The notes beneath the pieces were generated by a model. It saw only the letters and a list, made by a program, of their open reading frames with translations. It ran no database searches and was not told the origin of the DNA. This document shows positions 40,658-50,257 of a stretch of 64,000 nt of DNA, in pieces. The stretch comes from CAVSRC01 sp963730325 (lineage in GTDB: Bacteria > Pseudomonadota > Alphaproteobacteria > Rhizobiales > Kaistiaceae), in contig CAVSRC010000017.1 of assembly GCA_963730325.1 (NCBI GenBank), positions 22,322-86,321 on the forward strand, written 5' to 3'. A program made the translations under genes and the position numbers. How positions within the stretch are numbered: the stretch's first letter is position 1; every line of letters starts with the position of its first letter.

Positions 40658-42376
40658 ATGACATCTCCCATCACGCCCTTCCTTGCCAATACCCGCGTCG
40701 CCTACTTCACCATGGAGATGGGGATCCGCTACGAGATCCATACCTATTCCGGCGGGCTCGGGGTGCTGGCGGGCGATATCGCGCGTTCCGCCGCCGACCT
40801 CGCCATGCCGATGGTCTTCGTGTTGCTCATCAGCCGCGCCGGCTATTTCCGCCAGACCATCAACCACGACCTGTGGCAGACCGAGCAGCCGAGCTGGTGG
40901 TCGCCGAACGACTGGTGCACGCCGCTGGAGACGACGGCGACCGTCGAGATCGAGGGACGGCCGGTGGTGATCCGCCCGTGGCTCTACGTGCAGACCGGCG
41001 TGACCGGGCATCAGGTCCCGATTCTGCTGCTCGACACCGACCTCGAACAGAACAGTGCGCTCGACCGCATGCTCACCCATCACCTCTATGGCGGCGACGC
41101 GTCCTACCGCCTCAAGCAGGAGATCATTCTGGGCATCGGCGGGGCGCGGGTGCTGAGGGAACTCGGCTTCACCATCGACAAGTGGCACATGAACGAGGGC
41201 CACGCGGCGCTGCTCACGCTCGATCGTCTCGCCGAAGCGCGAGCCGCGGGCGGCAAGGACGCCCTGGCTCAGGCGCGCAAGCAGTGCGTGTTCACCACGC
41301 ACACGCCGGTGCCGGCCGGACAGGACCGCTTCCCCTACGATCTCTTTGCCGGGACCGCGCCCGAACTGGTTCCACTCGACACGGTCAAGGAGATGGCCGG
41401 TCCCGACGAACTCAACATGACGCGGCTGGCGCTCAATCTCTCCGGCTATTCCAACGCCGTTGCCAAGCGCCATGCGGAAACCTCGCGGCAGATGTTCCCC
41501 GGTCACGAGATCCATGCCGTCACCAACGGCGTTCACACGCCGACCTGGGCGCACAAGGAGATGGCGGCGCTGTTCGATGCCCATGTGCCCGACTGGCGGC
41601 TGGACCCGAAGGCGCTGGCGGGTGTCGTATCGGTGCCGGACGAGGCCATCTGGACGGCCCACCGCAAGGTCAAGGCGCAACTGATCGAGCTGGTCTTCGG
41701 GCGCACAGGCGTCGTGCTCGACCTCGACAAACCGATTCTCGGCTATGCGCGGCGCATGACGGCCTACAAGCGTCCGCTGCTGCTGCTCAGCGATATCCAG
41801 CGCCTGGCCGCGATCGCCGAGCACTGGCCGCTTCAGATCGTCATTTCCGGCAAGGCCCATCCCCGCGACGGCGGCGGCCACGAGGCCATCCACCGCATCC
41901 TGGAGATTGCCGGCGAACTGGCCGGCCGCGTGCGCATCGTCTTCGTGCCGGCCTACAACATGAACGTGGCCGGGACGATCGTCGCCGGCGTCGACGTGTG
42001 GACGAACACGCCGACACCGCCGATGGAGGCGTCCGGCACCAGCGGCATGAAGGCGGCGCTCAACGGCGTGCCCAATTTCAGCGTGCTCGACGGCTGGTGG
42101 GTGGAAGGCTGCCAGGAAGGCGTCAACGGCTGGGCGATCGGGGAGGACGGCGGCGACAGCTCCGACGGCGCCCATGCGGGCGCCTTCTACGCCAAGCTCG
42201 ACGGCACCGTGCTGCCGCTGTTCCATGGCAACCGCAGCGGCTGGTGCTCGGTAATGAAACAGGCGATCGCCACCTCCGCCTGGCCGTTCAGCGGCACCCG
42301 CATGGTCGGCCAGTATGCCGAGGAGGCCTATGGCTTCACGGCGAGCAGCGTCGCGGCACCGCCGGTCGGGGCCTGA
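40658..42376 (+). CDS. glgP: alpha-glucan phosphorylase (GT35, short form)
   Basis: A 572-residue enzyme that would release glucose 1-phosphate from glycogen or maltodextrins. It belongs to the shorter bacterial/archaeal alpha-glucan phosphorylase group: FTMEMGIRYEIHTYSGGLGVL at the start, KWHMNEGHAALLTLDRL, and FTTHTPVPAGQDRFPYDLF. The PLP-binding segment EASGTSGMKAALNG contains the cofactor Lys. IVISGKAHPRDGGGHEAI and VFVPAYNMNVAGTIVAG are further family blocks. It follows purD by 7 bp. No other glycogen genes are in the window. Confidence 0.9.
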   Translation: MTSPITPFLANTRVAYFTMEMGIRYEIHTYSGGLGVLAGDIARSAADLAMPMVFVLLISRAGYFRQTINHDLWQTEQPSWWSPNDWCTPLETTATVEIEGRPVVIRPWLYVQTGVTGHQVPILLLDTDLEQNSALDRMLTHHLYGGDASYRLKQEIILGIGGARVLRELGFTIDKWHMNEGHAALLTLDRLAEARAAGGKDALAQARKQCVFTTHTPVPAGQDRFPYDLFAGTAPELVPLDTVKEMAGPDELNMTRLALNLSGYSNAVAKRHAETSRQMFPGHEIHAVTNGVHTPTWAHKEMAALFDAHVPDWRLDPKALAGVVSVPDEAIWTAHRKVKAQLIELVFGRTGVVLDLDKPILGYARRMTAYKRPLLLLSDIQRLAAIAEHWPLQIVISGKAHPRDGGGHEAIHRILEIAGELAGRVRIVFVPAYNMNVAGTIVAGVDVWTNTPTPPMEASGTSGMKAALNGVPNFSVLDGWWVEGCQEGVNGWAIGEDGGDSSDGAHAGAFYAKLDGTVLPLFHGNRSGWCSVMKQAIATSAWPFSGTRMVGQYAEEAYGFTASSVAAPPVGA

Positions 42377-42444
42377 GGAGCGGCGGGAGAATCGGCCCCA
42401 CGCCGGCCTTTCCCCGACGCCCCGAATCCGCCAGACTCGGGACC

Positions 42445-44235
42445 ATGCCCATCCGCCGTCTCAGCGAAGACATGGTCAACCGCATTGCCGCCGGTGAGGT
42501 GGTCGAGCGGCCGGCAAGCGTGGTCAAGGAACTGGTCGAAAACGCGCTCGACGCCGGCGCTTCCCGCATCGAGGTGGTGACGGCGGCCGGCGGCGTGGCG
42601 CTGATCCGGGTCAGTGACGACGGCGGCGGCATCGCCCGCGACGAGCTCACGCTCGCCGTCGAGCGCCACTGCACCTCGAAACTCGATCAAGGCCTCGATC
42701 ACATTGCCAGCCTCGGCTTCCGCGGCGAGGCGCTGGCGGCGATCGGCGCGGCGGCGCGGCTCCGCGTCACTTCGCGCAAGGCGGGGGCTGACGAAGCCTG
42801 GGAGGTCTCGGTCGAAGGCGGCGCGGCGCGGCCGTTGAAGCCGGCGGCGCTCTCCAGGGGTACCGAGGTCGAGGTGCGCGACCTCTTCTTCGCCACGCCG
42901 GCGCGGCTCAAATTCCTGAAATCCGAGCGAGCCGAGGCCAGCGCCATTACCGACGTGGTCAAGCGCCTGGCGCTTGCCCATCCGGCGGTGCGCTTCACCC
43001 TTGCCGGCAGTGACCGCAGCGAGACCGATTATCCGGCCGCGCCCGGCGATGACGGGCTGGCGGCGCGCATCGCCGCGGTGCTCGGCCCCGATTTCCGTGC
43101 CAATGCGCTGGCGATCGACGCATCGCGAGAAGGCGTGCGGTTGACCGGCTATGCCGGCCTGCCGACCTTCAGCCGCGGCAACGGCCTGGCGCAGTATTTC
43201 TTCGTCAACGGGCGGCCGGTGCGCGACCGCCAGCTCCTCGGTGCGCTCCGCGCCGCCTATGTCGACGTGATGAAGCGCGAGCGCCATCCGGTCGCCGTGC
43301 TCAACATCGCGCTCGATCCGGCGCTGGTCGACGTCAACGTCCACCCGACCAAGGCCGAGGTGCGCTTCCGCGATTCCGGACTGGTGCGCGGCCTCATCAT
43401 CGGATCCTTGCGCGAGGCGCTGGGCAAGACGGCGCTGCGCTCCTCCAGCGAAGCGGCCGGCGCCACCATCGCCGCCTTCCGCCCGGGCGGTAGCGCAAGA
43501 CCGCAGCGGCCGGTGACGCCCTCCTGGCGCCCGGCGCCGACCGCCGGCAATGCGGCGCTGGCGCCCGGCTTCGCCGAGACGGCACAGGCGGCCTTCGCGG
43601 TCGTCGAGCCTTCGGCCGAGGCCCATGTCGCCGAGCCCGACCCGGCACTCACCGCCCGTCCGCTCGGTGCGGCACGGGCGCAGATCCACGAGACCTATAT
43701 CGTCGCCCAGACCGAGGACGGTCTCGTCATCGTCGATCAGCATGCGGCGCACGAACGGCTGGTCTATGAGCGCATCAAGCAGGCGCTGGCGACACACGGT
43801 GTGCCCAGCCAGATCCTGCTCATCCCCGAAGTCGTCGACCTGCCGGCGGACGACGTCGACCGGCTCGCGGCGCGCGCCGCGGAGCTGGCGGAGCTCGGCC
43901 TTGTCATCGACCGCTTCGGCGCCGGCGCCGTCATCGTGCGCGAAACGCCGGCGCTGCTCGGCACCGTCGATGCCCCGGGACTCATCCGCGACCTTGCCGA
44001 CGAGATCGCCGAATGGGAGCGCACTGCCGGCCTCAAGGACAAGCTCGACCGGGTCGCCTCGACCATGGCCTGCCACGGCTCGGTGCGTGCCGGCCGCAGG
44101 CTGAAGCCGGCGGAGATGGACGCGCTCCTGCGCGAGATGGAGGCGACGCCCAATTCCGGCACCTGCAACCACGGACGGCCAACCTTCATCGAACTGAAGC
44201 TCGCCGATATCGAGAAGCTGTTCGGGCGGCGCTGA
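42445..44235 (+). CDS. mutL: DNA mismatch repair protein MutL
   Basis: A 596-residue GHKL ATPase and matchmaker of mismatch repair. The N-terminal ATPase motifs are visible: ELVENALDAGASRIEV, VSDDGGGI, SLGFRGEALAAIG and GTEVEVRDLFFATPARLKF. The C-terminal domain contains the nicking-endonuclease motif DQHAAHERLVYE from residue 431 and its companions ACHGSVRAGRRL and CNHGRPTF (Cys574). It is therefore the endonuclease-type MutL of species without MutH. The linker (about residues 340-405) is Ala/Pro-rich. A GC hairpin straddles its stop codon. Confidence 0.97.
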   Translation: MPIRRLSEDMVNRIAAGEVVERPASVVKELVENALDAGASRIEVVTAAGGVALIRVSDDGGGIARDELTLAVERHCTSKLDQGLDHIASLGFRGEALAAIGAAARLRVTSRKAGADEAWEVSVEGGAARPLKPAALSRGTEVEVRDLFFATPARLKFLKSERAEASAITDVVKRLALAHPAVRFTLAGSDRSETDYPAAPGDDGLAARIAAVLGPDFRANALAIDASREGVRLTGYAGLPTFSRGNGLAQYFFVNGRPVRDRQLLGALRAAYVDVMKRERHPVAVLNIALDPALVDVNVHPTKAEVRFRDSGLVRGLIIGSLREALGKTALRSSSEAAGATIAAFRPGGSARPQRPVTPSWRPAPTAGNAALAPGFAETAQAAFAVVEPSAEAHVAEPDPALTARPLGAARAQIHETYIVAQTEDGLVIVDQHAAHERLVYERIKQALATHGVPSQILLIPEVVDLPADDVDRLAARAAELAELGLVIDRFGAGAVIVRETPALLGTVDAPGLIRDLADEIAEWERTAGLKDKLDRVASTMACHGSVRAGRRLKPAEMDALLREMEATPNSGTCNHGRPTFIELKLADIEKLFGRR

Positions 44236-44247
44236 AGCCGCCCCGAA
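44221..44247 (+). terminator. hairpin straddling the mutL stop codon, possible terminator
   Basis: TTCGGGCGGC (44221-44230) pairs with GCCGCCCCGAA (44237-44247) apart from one bulged C, with the mutL TGA in the loop. There is no T-run. It may reduce readthrough from mutL into the AsmA gene. Confidence 0.4.
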
Positions 44248-44309
44248 ATTGGCCGGATTCCGGTACAATCTGGCATTGGTTGAGGCCGAATCACACTAGG
44301 AGGTCTGTC

Positions 44310-47300
44310 CTGAGACGGCTCATCGTCGCCATCGTGATCCTGGTCGTGCTGATCGTCGGCGCGGCCCTGATCGTGCCCTTGTTCATCCCCACCGACACGG
44401 TGCGGGCCGAGTTGATCACGCGCATCGAGCAGGCGACCGGGCGGCAGGCGCGCATCGACGGGCCGATCTCGATCAGTCTCATCCCCACCGTGCACGTCTC
44501 GGCCGGCGGCATCGGCCTTGCCGGCGTCACCGGCAACAGCGAGGCGCTCAAGGTCGATTCCGTCTCCTTCGGCGTTGGCCTGCTGCCGCTTCTCTCCGGC
44601 CGGGTGGCGATCAACTCGGTCACCATCGTCAGGCCCGAGATCGTCTATGCGATCGACCAGAACGGCAACAGCAACTGGCAGGCCGCGGCAACGGCACCAG
44701 CGGCCGACGACACGGCGGCGGCGGCGCAACCGAAATCGATGGAGGACCTGATCACCTCCTCGGAAGCCTCGCAGCAACAGCAGCAGGCGGCGACCGAGGA
44801 GATGCTGGCCACGCTCGACCGTATCGGCATCGACAAGCTCACCATCAGCGACGGCACGCTTGTCTATCGCGACCGGCGCAGCGGTACCGAGCAGACGCTG
44901 AGCGCGATGAACCTGACACTGTCCGCGCCGGACCTTGCCAGCGGTGCTTCGCTCGATGGGTCGTTCGCCTGGGACGGCAGGCAAGAGAAGATCGCGCTCA
45001 CGGTCGGCGCCCGCCCGGACCCGGCCAGGCTCGCGGCCCTTCCCGTCGACCTCACCCTGTCGGACGACCTCGTCACCATCGCAGCCAAGGGCACGGCACT
45101 CGACGGCGACACCCTGTTCAACGGGACCGTCGCGGCCAATGGCGGCTCGCTCGCCGGCCTCGCCGGCCGCTTCGGCGCGGCGCTGCCGGCAGCGCCAGCC
45201 TATGGCGCGTTCGGCCTCTCGGCGGCGCTCGCCGCGACGGCCGAGCGGGTCACCGTCAACCCATTCGCGGTCACGCTCGGCGAGAGCCGGTTCGACGGAC
45301 AGGCGGTGATCGCGCTCAACGGTCAGCGGCCGGGCATCGGGCTCCGGCTCACCGCGGGGTCCATCGACGCCGACGCCTTCGTGGCGCCGGCATCGGCCGG
45401 CGCAGGCGATGGCGGTGGCGCCGGTGAGGCGGCGGAGAAACCCATCGACCTCTCGGCGCTTGCCGCCGTCGATGCCAATGTCGCCATCGCGGCACAGGCG
45501 GTGAAGGTCGGCTCGGTGGCGCTTGAGGATCTCGGCATCGACGCCAAGCTGGTCGGCGGCACATTGCAGGCGACCATCAGCAAGGTCACCGTCAATGGTG
45601 CGCCCGGCTCGGGCACCGTCACCGTTGCCGCCAAGGGCGGGACGCCGGCGATCTCCGGCGCGATCAAGATGAGCGGCCTCGACGTTGCCGGCGTCCTGGC
45701 GCTGGCGCAAGTGTCGGCGCCGGTCACCGGCAGCGCCGGTGTCGATGTCGCCTTCAAGACGAGCGGCGCCACGACGTCGGCTCTGGCGGAGAATCTCGAC
45801 GCCAGCGGCACGCTGTCGCTCGCCAAGGGCAAGGTGACCGGGCTCAACCTGGCGGACTCGGTCGGCGGCGACAAGACGGCCAACGAGATCGACGACATCG
45901 ACGTCACCGCCGCGTTCAAATCGCTGACCTCGCCGATCTCGGCCAAGGGCGCGCTCACCTGGCGCAAGGTGCGCTTCGACGTATCGGCCAATGCCGACGT
46001 GCGCGCGCTGCTTGCCGGCAAGACGACGAAGGTGGCGCTGAAGGCGCAGTCGAAGACCGTCGATCTCGGCTTCGACGGCGAGGCCGGCATGAGCGGCCTC
46101 GGCACGGGCGAGGTGAGCCTCGCGACGCCGTCGCTGCGCAATCTGCTCGCCTGGATCGGCCGGCCGATCGGCTCGGGCGGCGGCTTGCAGAATTTCTCCA
46201 TCAAGGGCGCGGTGGCGCTCGGCAAGGATACCTTCACCTTCGACCGTGCCGCCTTCACCCTCGACAAGTCGAGCGGGCTCGGCACCGGCAAGGTGACCTT
46301 CGGCAAGCGGCCGTCGGTGAGCGCCGGCCTGTCCATGAAGGTGCTCGACGTGACGCCCTATATCGCCGCCTCCGGTGCCACCGGCAGCGGTGCAGGCGGC
46401 AATGGTGGTGGCGGCGGCGGCTGGAGCACGCAGCCGATCGCCTTTGACGGCCTCAAGGCGGCCGATGCCAACCTCAACCTCAAGGCCGAGCAGATCATCG
46501 CCAACAAGATCAAGGTCGGCGCGACGGCGATGACCGTGACGCTTGCCGGCGGCAAGCTGACGGCCGACCTCACCGACATGAGCCTCTATCAGGGCAAGGG
46601 CAGCGGCGCCTTCACCGTTGACGGCGCCGCTGCGACGCCGGCGGTGGCCGCCTCGTTCCAGCTCTCCGGGCTCTCCGCCCTGCCCTTCCTCACCGATGCC
46701 ATCGGCTTCGACAGGATCGAGGGCACCGGCGCCTTTTCCTTCGACCTCAATGCCAGCGGCAACAGCCAGTCGGCCCTCATGCGCGCCCTCAAGGGCAAGG
46801 GCGCCATGGAGTTCCGCGACGGCGCCATCCGCGGCTTCAATCTCGCTTCGCTCAAGGGGCTGTCGCTCGGCAGCGTCCTCGGCGGGCAGCTCGGCACCGC
46901 CGACCGCACGGATTTCAGTCAGCTGGCCGGCAGCTACACCATCGCCGGTGGCGTCCTCACCAATAACGACCTTGTGCTCGTCGGTCCGCTCATCCGCGCC
47001 AGCGGCGCCGGCACCGTCGATATCGGCGGGCGCACCATCGCCTACCGGCTGGAGCCGAACATCGTCGGCACGCTGCAGGGACAGGGCGGCAGCGCCGACG
47101 CGAAAGGGCTTACGCTGCCCTTCCGCATCGAGGGCTCGTGGGACAATCCCCGCTTCGTCCCCGAATTCGGCGACATCCTGTCCAACCCGACCCAGGCGGT
47201 GGACCAGCTCAAGAACGTCGGCGGCGGTCTGCTGAACTCGATCTTCGGCGGCGGCGGCAAGAACGGCGGCGCCGCGGCGCCGGCCGCGGAAACCCCTGCC

Positions 47301-47588
47301 GGGCAGCAGCCGGTGGCGCCGGCAGAACCGCAGCAACCGGCCGGCCCACAGCAGGATACGGCGACACCCGCCGCCGTTGCGCCGCAGCCGATCACGCCCC
47401 AGGCCGGTCAGCCGACGGCGCCGGCCGACAGTCAACAGCAGGACGGCGCCGCTGCCGCCGGGGACCAGCAGAATGCGGCGCCGGCGGACCCGCAACCGGG
47501 TGCCGGCACCGACCAGCCACAGGGCGGCGATGCCTCCGATCCGCTGCAATTGCTGATCCCCCAGCTCCAGCCGCAGACGGACCAGTAG
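44310..47588 (+). CDS. large AsmA family protein, apparently starting at CTG
   Basis: A 1,092-residue inner-membrane-anchored periplasmic protein. One N-terminal TM helix (LIVAIVILVVLIVGAALIVP) is followed by an AsmA domain with ITRIEQATGRQARIDGPISI and SISLIPTVHVSAGGIGLAG. The long repetitive beta-rich body is of the type thought to bridge lipids between membranes. The AsmA C-terminal signature is near FNLASLKGLSLGSVLGGQLG and TDFSQLAGSYTIAGGVL. The last 110 residues are a Gln/Pro/Ala-rich low-complexity tail. No ATG, GTG or TTG exists at the start: AGGAGG at 44298-44303 is spaced 6 bases from CTG 44310, just before the basic residues and TM helix. The specific lipid role is unknown. Confidence 0.88.
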   Translation: MRRLIVAIVILVVLIVGAALIVPLFIPTDTVRAELITRIEQATGRQARIDGPISISLIPTVHVSAGGIGLAGVTGNSEALKVDSVSFGVGLLPLLSGRVAINSVTIVRPEIVYAIDQNGNSNWQAAATAPAADDTAAAAQPKSMEDLITSSEASQQQQQAATEEMLATLDRIGIDKLTISDGTLVYRDRRSGTEQTLSAMNLTLSAPDLASGASLDGSFAWDGRQEKIALTVGARPDPARLAALPVDLTLSDDLVTIAAKGTALDGDTLFNGTVAANGGSLAGLAGRFGAALPAAPAYGAFGLSAALAATAERVTVNPFAVTLGESRFDGQAVIALNGQRPGIGLRLTAGSIDADAFVAPASAGAGDGGGAGEAAEKPIDLSALAAVDANVAIAAQAVKVGSVALEDLGIDAKLVGGTLQATISKVTVNGAPGSGTVTVAAKGGTPAISGAIKMSGLDVAGVLALAQVSAPVTGSAGVDVAFKTSGATTSALAENLDASGTLSLAKGKVTGLNLADSVGGDKTANEIDDIDVTAAFKSLTSPISAKGALTWRKVRFDVSANADVRALLAGKTTKVALKAQSKTVDLGFDGEAGMSGLGTGEVSLATPSLRNLLAWIGRPIGSGGGLQNFSIKGAVALGKDTFTFDRAAFTLDKSSGLGTGKVTFGKRPSVSAGLSMKVLDVTPYIAASGATGSGAGGNGGGGGGWSTQPIAFDGLKAADANLNLKAEQIIANKIKVGATAMTVTLAGGKLTADLTDMSLYQGKGSGAFTVDGAAATPAVAASFQLSGLSALPFLTDAIGFDRIEGTGAFSFDLNASGNSQSALMRALKGKGAMEFRDGAIRGFNLASLKGLSLGSVLGGQLGTADRTDFSQLAGSYTIAGGVLTNNDLVLVGPLIRASGAGTVDIGGRTIAYRLEPNIVGTLQGQGGSADAKGLTLPFRIEGSWDNPRFVPEFGDILSNPTQAVDQLKNVGGGLLNSIFGGGGKNGGAAAPAAETPAGQQPVAPAEPQQPAGPQQDTATPAAVAPQPITPQAGQPTAPADSQQQDGAAAAGDQQNAAPADPQPGAGTDQPQGGDASDPLQLLIPQLQPQTDQ

Positions 47589-47658
47589 ACGGAGCGCACC
47601 AAGCGCTTATGTTAAAGGGGGCGCTCGCCGGTGGGCGCACTGGAAGGCATTGGCAAGC

Positions 47659-47880
47659 ATGATGAATCGTATGGAACGACCGGGACGCGGGGGCGAAGCG
47701 CGGCTGCGCTATCTCGACGGCGACTATCAGGTGGTTGTCCCCGGCAGCTTCGTGCGCTGCGCCGTGACCGGCCTCGAAATCCCCCTCGACGAGGTGAGAT
47801 ACTGGAGCGTGCCGCGCCAGGAGGCCTATGTCGACGCCAGTGCCGCGCTGAAGCGCCTCCAGGAGACCGGGCGCATCTAG
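47659..47880 (+). CDS. DUF2093 family protein
   Basis: A 73-residue cytosolic protein conserved in alphaproteobacteria, of unknown function. The core GGEARLRYLDGDYQVVVPGS, then FVRCAVTGLEIPLDEVRYWS and VPRQEAYVDASAAL, matches DUF2093 closely. The start is ambiguous among ATG 47659, ATG 47662 and a TTG at 47650. It lies 70 bp after the AsmA gene. In relatives it often lies near the lpxK/waaA cluster; here an aldolase gene lies between. Confidence 0.9.
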   Translation: MMNRMERPGRGGEARLRYLDGDYQVVVPGSFVRCAVTGLEIPLDEVRYWSVPRQEAYVDASAALKRLQETGRI

Positions 47881-48099
47881 TCCGGCGCGGTGATATGTCC
47901 CTTATGTCCGCGCATTCCTTGATGACCTTCCTCACTCTCGTTGCTAATCTCGGCACATCATGCGCGAATAACGGACCCGGCCCGCTCGTCAATGGCGACG
48001 CGGAGCCGCGGCAAAGATCAACACCGCCGCGAAAAGCCAGATAATCGGCCGTGGTCTGATCGGCATCATCAACCGCATGTTCGAGGAGAGCTTCGCTTG
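47881..48099. other. intergenic region before the class II aldolase gene
   Basis: About 220 bp. No gene, strong hairpin or clear promoter was recognised. An open frame continuous with the aldolase runs through part of it, but it lacks similarity and a ribosome-binding site. Confidence 0.45.
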
Positions 48100-49173
48100 A
48101 TGCGCAGCATGGCAAACGACGCCGAATTGACATCGCTTCGTGACCTGTCGGCGGAGATCGGTCGCGATCCGTTGCTGACCCAGGCCGCCGGCGGCAATAC
48201 GTCACTGAAGCGCGATGGAACCCTGTGGATCAAGGCGTCCGGTACCTGGCTCGCCGATGCGGCAGAGAAGGACATCATGGTTCCGGTTCACCTCGAAGCG
48301 CTGCTCGCGGCGATTGCCGCGGGCGACGTGCGGGCGGAAAAGGCCATCGACTTCGTTGACACCGAGAAGAGCCAGAACGGGCTGCGCCCTTCGGTGGAAA
48401 CGCCGGTCCATGGGGTCATGCCGCAGGCGGCGGTCGTCCACGTCCATGGCGTGGCGACGATCGCCATGGCGATCCGCAAGGACGCCGAAAGCGAGCTTGC
48501 CCGGCGGCTGAAAAAAGTGCCCGCGGCGAAATGGGCCTTCGTTCCGTATGTCCATCCCGGCCTGCCGCTGTCCCATGCCATGGCCGCGCTGCCTGAGGGC
48601 ACCAACACGGTCGTACTCGGCAACCACGGCCTCGTGGTCGCCGCCGATACGGTGGCGGCGGCGGGGCAGCTGCTCAGCGAGGTCAGCGCGGCGCTCGAGG
48701 TTCCCGGCCGCCCCTCGGCCCCGGTGGACACGACCGCACTCGCCAGCCTTGCCGAAGGATTGCCCTATCGCCTGCCGCACGACGCGGCGGCGCATGACGT
48801 CGCCACGGACGCGGCAAGCCTCGCCATCGCGCGTCGCGGATCGTTCTATCCTGATCACGTCGTGTTTCTCGGGCCGGGCATTGTGGTCCTTCCCGAGGGG
48901 ACGACACCGGCGGCGTTCATCGACGGTCTGGTTGGCGCCGGAGAGGCTCCGCCGCCGATGCTTGTGATACCCGGCCGCGGGGTTCTGCTCCACGAGGGAA
49001 CGCTGCGTGGCGCCGACGAATTGGCGCGCGCTTTGGCGGACGTGACACGCCGCGTCGATCCCGACGTCGAGACCATCTGCATCGATCCGGCGAACGTCGA
49101 CAGGCTGGTCAACTGGGAGGCTGAGAAATACCGCCTCTCGCTCGCGCGAAGCCAACAACCGGCGGGGGAGTGA
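48100..49173 (+). CDS. class II aldolase/adducin family protein
   Basis: A 357-residue protein with an N-terminal class II aldolase domain. LTQAAGGNTSLKRDGTLWIK is the GGNxS phosphate-binding region. HVHGVATIAMAIRK carries a pair of His zinc ligands and VVLGNHGLVVAADTV the third. A C-terminal extension of about 120 residues (DHVVFLGPGIVVLPEGTTPA and onward) resembles the version fused to dehydrogenases in rhamnulose-1-phosphate aldolase-type proteins; here it stands alone. The substrate is probably a short-chain keto-sugar or sugar phosphate, not specified. GAGGAG lies about 11 bases before ATG 48100. Confidence 0.85.
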   Translation: MRSMANDAELTSLRDLSAEIGRDPLLTQAAGGNTSLKRDGTLWIKASGTWLADAAEKDIMVPVHLEALLAAIAAGDVRAEKAIDFVDTEKSQNGLRPSVETPVHGVMPQAAVVHVHGVATIAMAIRKDAESELARRLKKVPAAKWAFVPYVHPGLPLSHAMAALPEGTNTVVLGNHGLVVAADTVAAAGQLLSEVSAALEVPGRPSAPVDTTALASLAEGLPYRLPHDAAAHDVATDAASLAIARRGSFYPDHVVFLGPGIVVLPEGTTPAAFIDGLVGAGEAPPPMLVIPGRGVLLHEGTLRGADELARALADVTRRVDPDVETICIDPANVDRLVNWEAEKYRLSLARSQQPAGE

Positions 49174-49231
49174 GGCCGCGGGCGAAACCGCCGTAGCGGT
49201 CCATGAGGCCATCGGCCTTATCGGCGACGAC

Positions 49232-50257
49232 CTAGGTCGACCGATGGCGCGCGGCGCGTACCGCCGCGTCGATCGTCTCGCCGATCGCCGTCAGGTTCTC
49301 GAATTCCAGCATCACCTCAAGGGCCTGCGCCGTGTCGTGCAGCCGGCCGGCGGCGCCGCTGCGGCCGGCGAGACGGGCGCGGTCCTTCTCGGTGGTCACC
49401 AGCCTCAGATTCTGCGCTTCCGCTGCGGCCAGTAGTTCGGCGGCCTCGGCGTCGGTGTAGCGGTGATGATCGGGGAAGCTGACGGTGCGCGTGACCGGCG
49501 CATGCACGCTGCCGAGGGTGGCGAAGAACTTCTCCGGGCGGCCGATGCCGGCGAAGGCGAGGATCGGCTCCTTCCACCATCCGCGCACCCTGGTGGGCCG
49601 GAGCTGGCCGCGCAGGGTGGCGCGGCCGGAGCGGGCGGCGGCACGGACCAGCGGTTCGGCGGCCGTGCCGTCGCCGATGACCAGCAGGGCGTCGGCGCGC
49701 TGGAACTGAAGCTGAAGCGGCGCACGCAGCGGCCCGGCCGGCACGACGCGGCCGTTGCCGATGCCGACCGCGGCGTCGACCACGATCAGCGACAGATCCT
49801 TGGCGACGGTGGGATTCTGGAAGCCGTCGTCCATGACGATGAGATCGACCCCCTCCTCCACCAGACGGCGGGCACCGGCGGCGCGGTCCCTGGCGACGAC
49901 CGTCGGGCCGGCGGCGGCAAGCAGCAGAGATTCGTCGCCCACGCGGTCGGCGTCGTGGCTCGCCGGATCGACAAGCAGCGGCCCCGCCTCGCGGCCGCCA
50001 TAGCCGGAGGCGAGCAGGCCGGCCTTCAGTCCGCGGCCGCGCGCGATGCGGGCAAGGGCCATCGCCGTCGGCGTCTTGCCGGCGCCGCCGACGACGAAAT
50101 TGCCGACGCAGATGACCGGCACCGGCGGGCGGTAGCGCGGCGGGCGCTGCATGCGCCACGCGGATGCCGCACCCCAAACCCGGGCGGCCGGCCACAGGGC
50201 CATGGCCGCCGCGCTGCCGCCGCTCCGCCACCAGAAGGCCGGCGCCTTGCGCGTCAT
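49232..50257 (-). CDS. lpxK: tetraacyldisaccharide 4'-kinase
   Basis: Inner-membrane kinase that phosphorylates the 4' position of the lipid A precursor disaccharide. It is 341 residues. An N-terminal membrane-association segment is followed by the P-loop VGNFVVGGAGKTPTAMALAR, the GYGGREAGPLLVD stretch, VGDESLLLA, the catalytic/metal region VIVMDDGFQNPTV-like (here LIVMDDGFQNPTVAKDL) and FPDHHRYTDAEA. Its start overlaps the waaA stop by 4 bp (ATGA). It is the last gene of the lipid A-KDO operon on the minus strand. Confidence 0.96.
   Translation of the reverse strand: MTRKAPAFWWRSGGSAAAMALWPAARVWGAASAWRMQRPPRYRPPVPVICVGNFVVGGAGKTPTAMALARIARGRGLKAGLLASGYGGREAGPLLVDPASHDADRVGDESLLLAAAGPTVVARDRAAGARRLVEEGVDLIVMDDGFQNPTVAKDLSLIVVDAAVGIGNGRVVPAGPLRAPLQLQFQRADALLVIGDGTAAEPLVRAAARSGRATLRGQLRPTRVRGWWKEPILAFAGIGRPEKFFATLGSVHAPVTRTVSFPDHHRYTDAEAAELLAAAEAQNLRLVTTEKDRARLAGRSGAAGRLHDTAQALEVMLEFENLTAIGETIDAAVRAARHRST

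Noticed and set aside
43764..47549. A 1,261-codon open frame on the minus strand opposite the AsmA and mutL genes
   Set aside because: Composition is an Arg/Ala/Gly/Asp-rich shadow of the plus-strand genes, with no domain, start signal or plausible operon.
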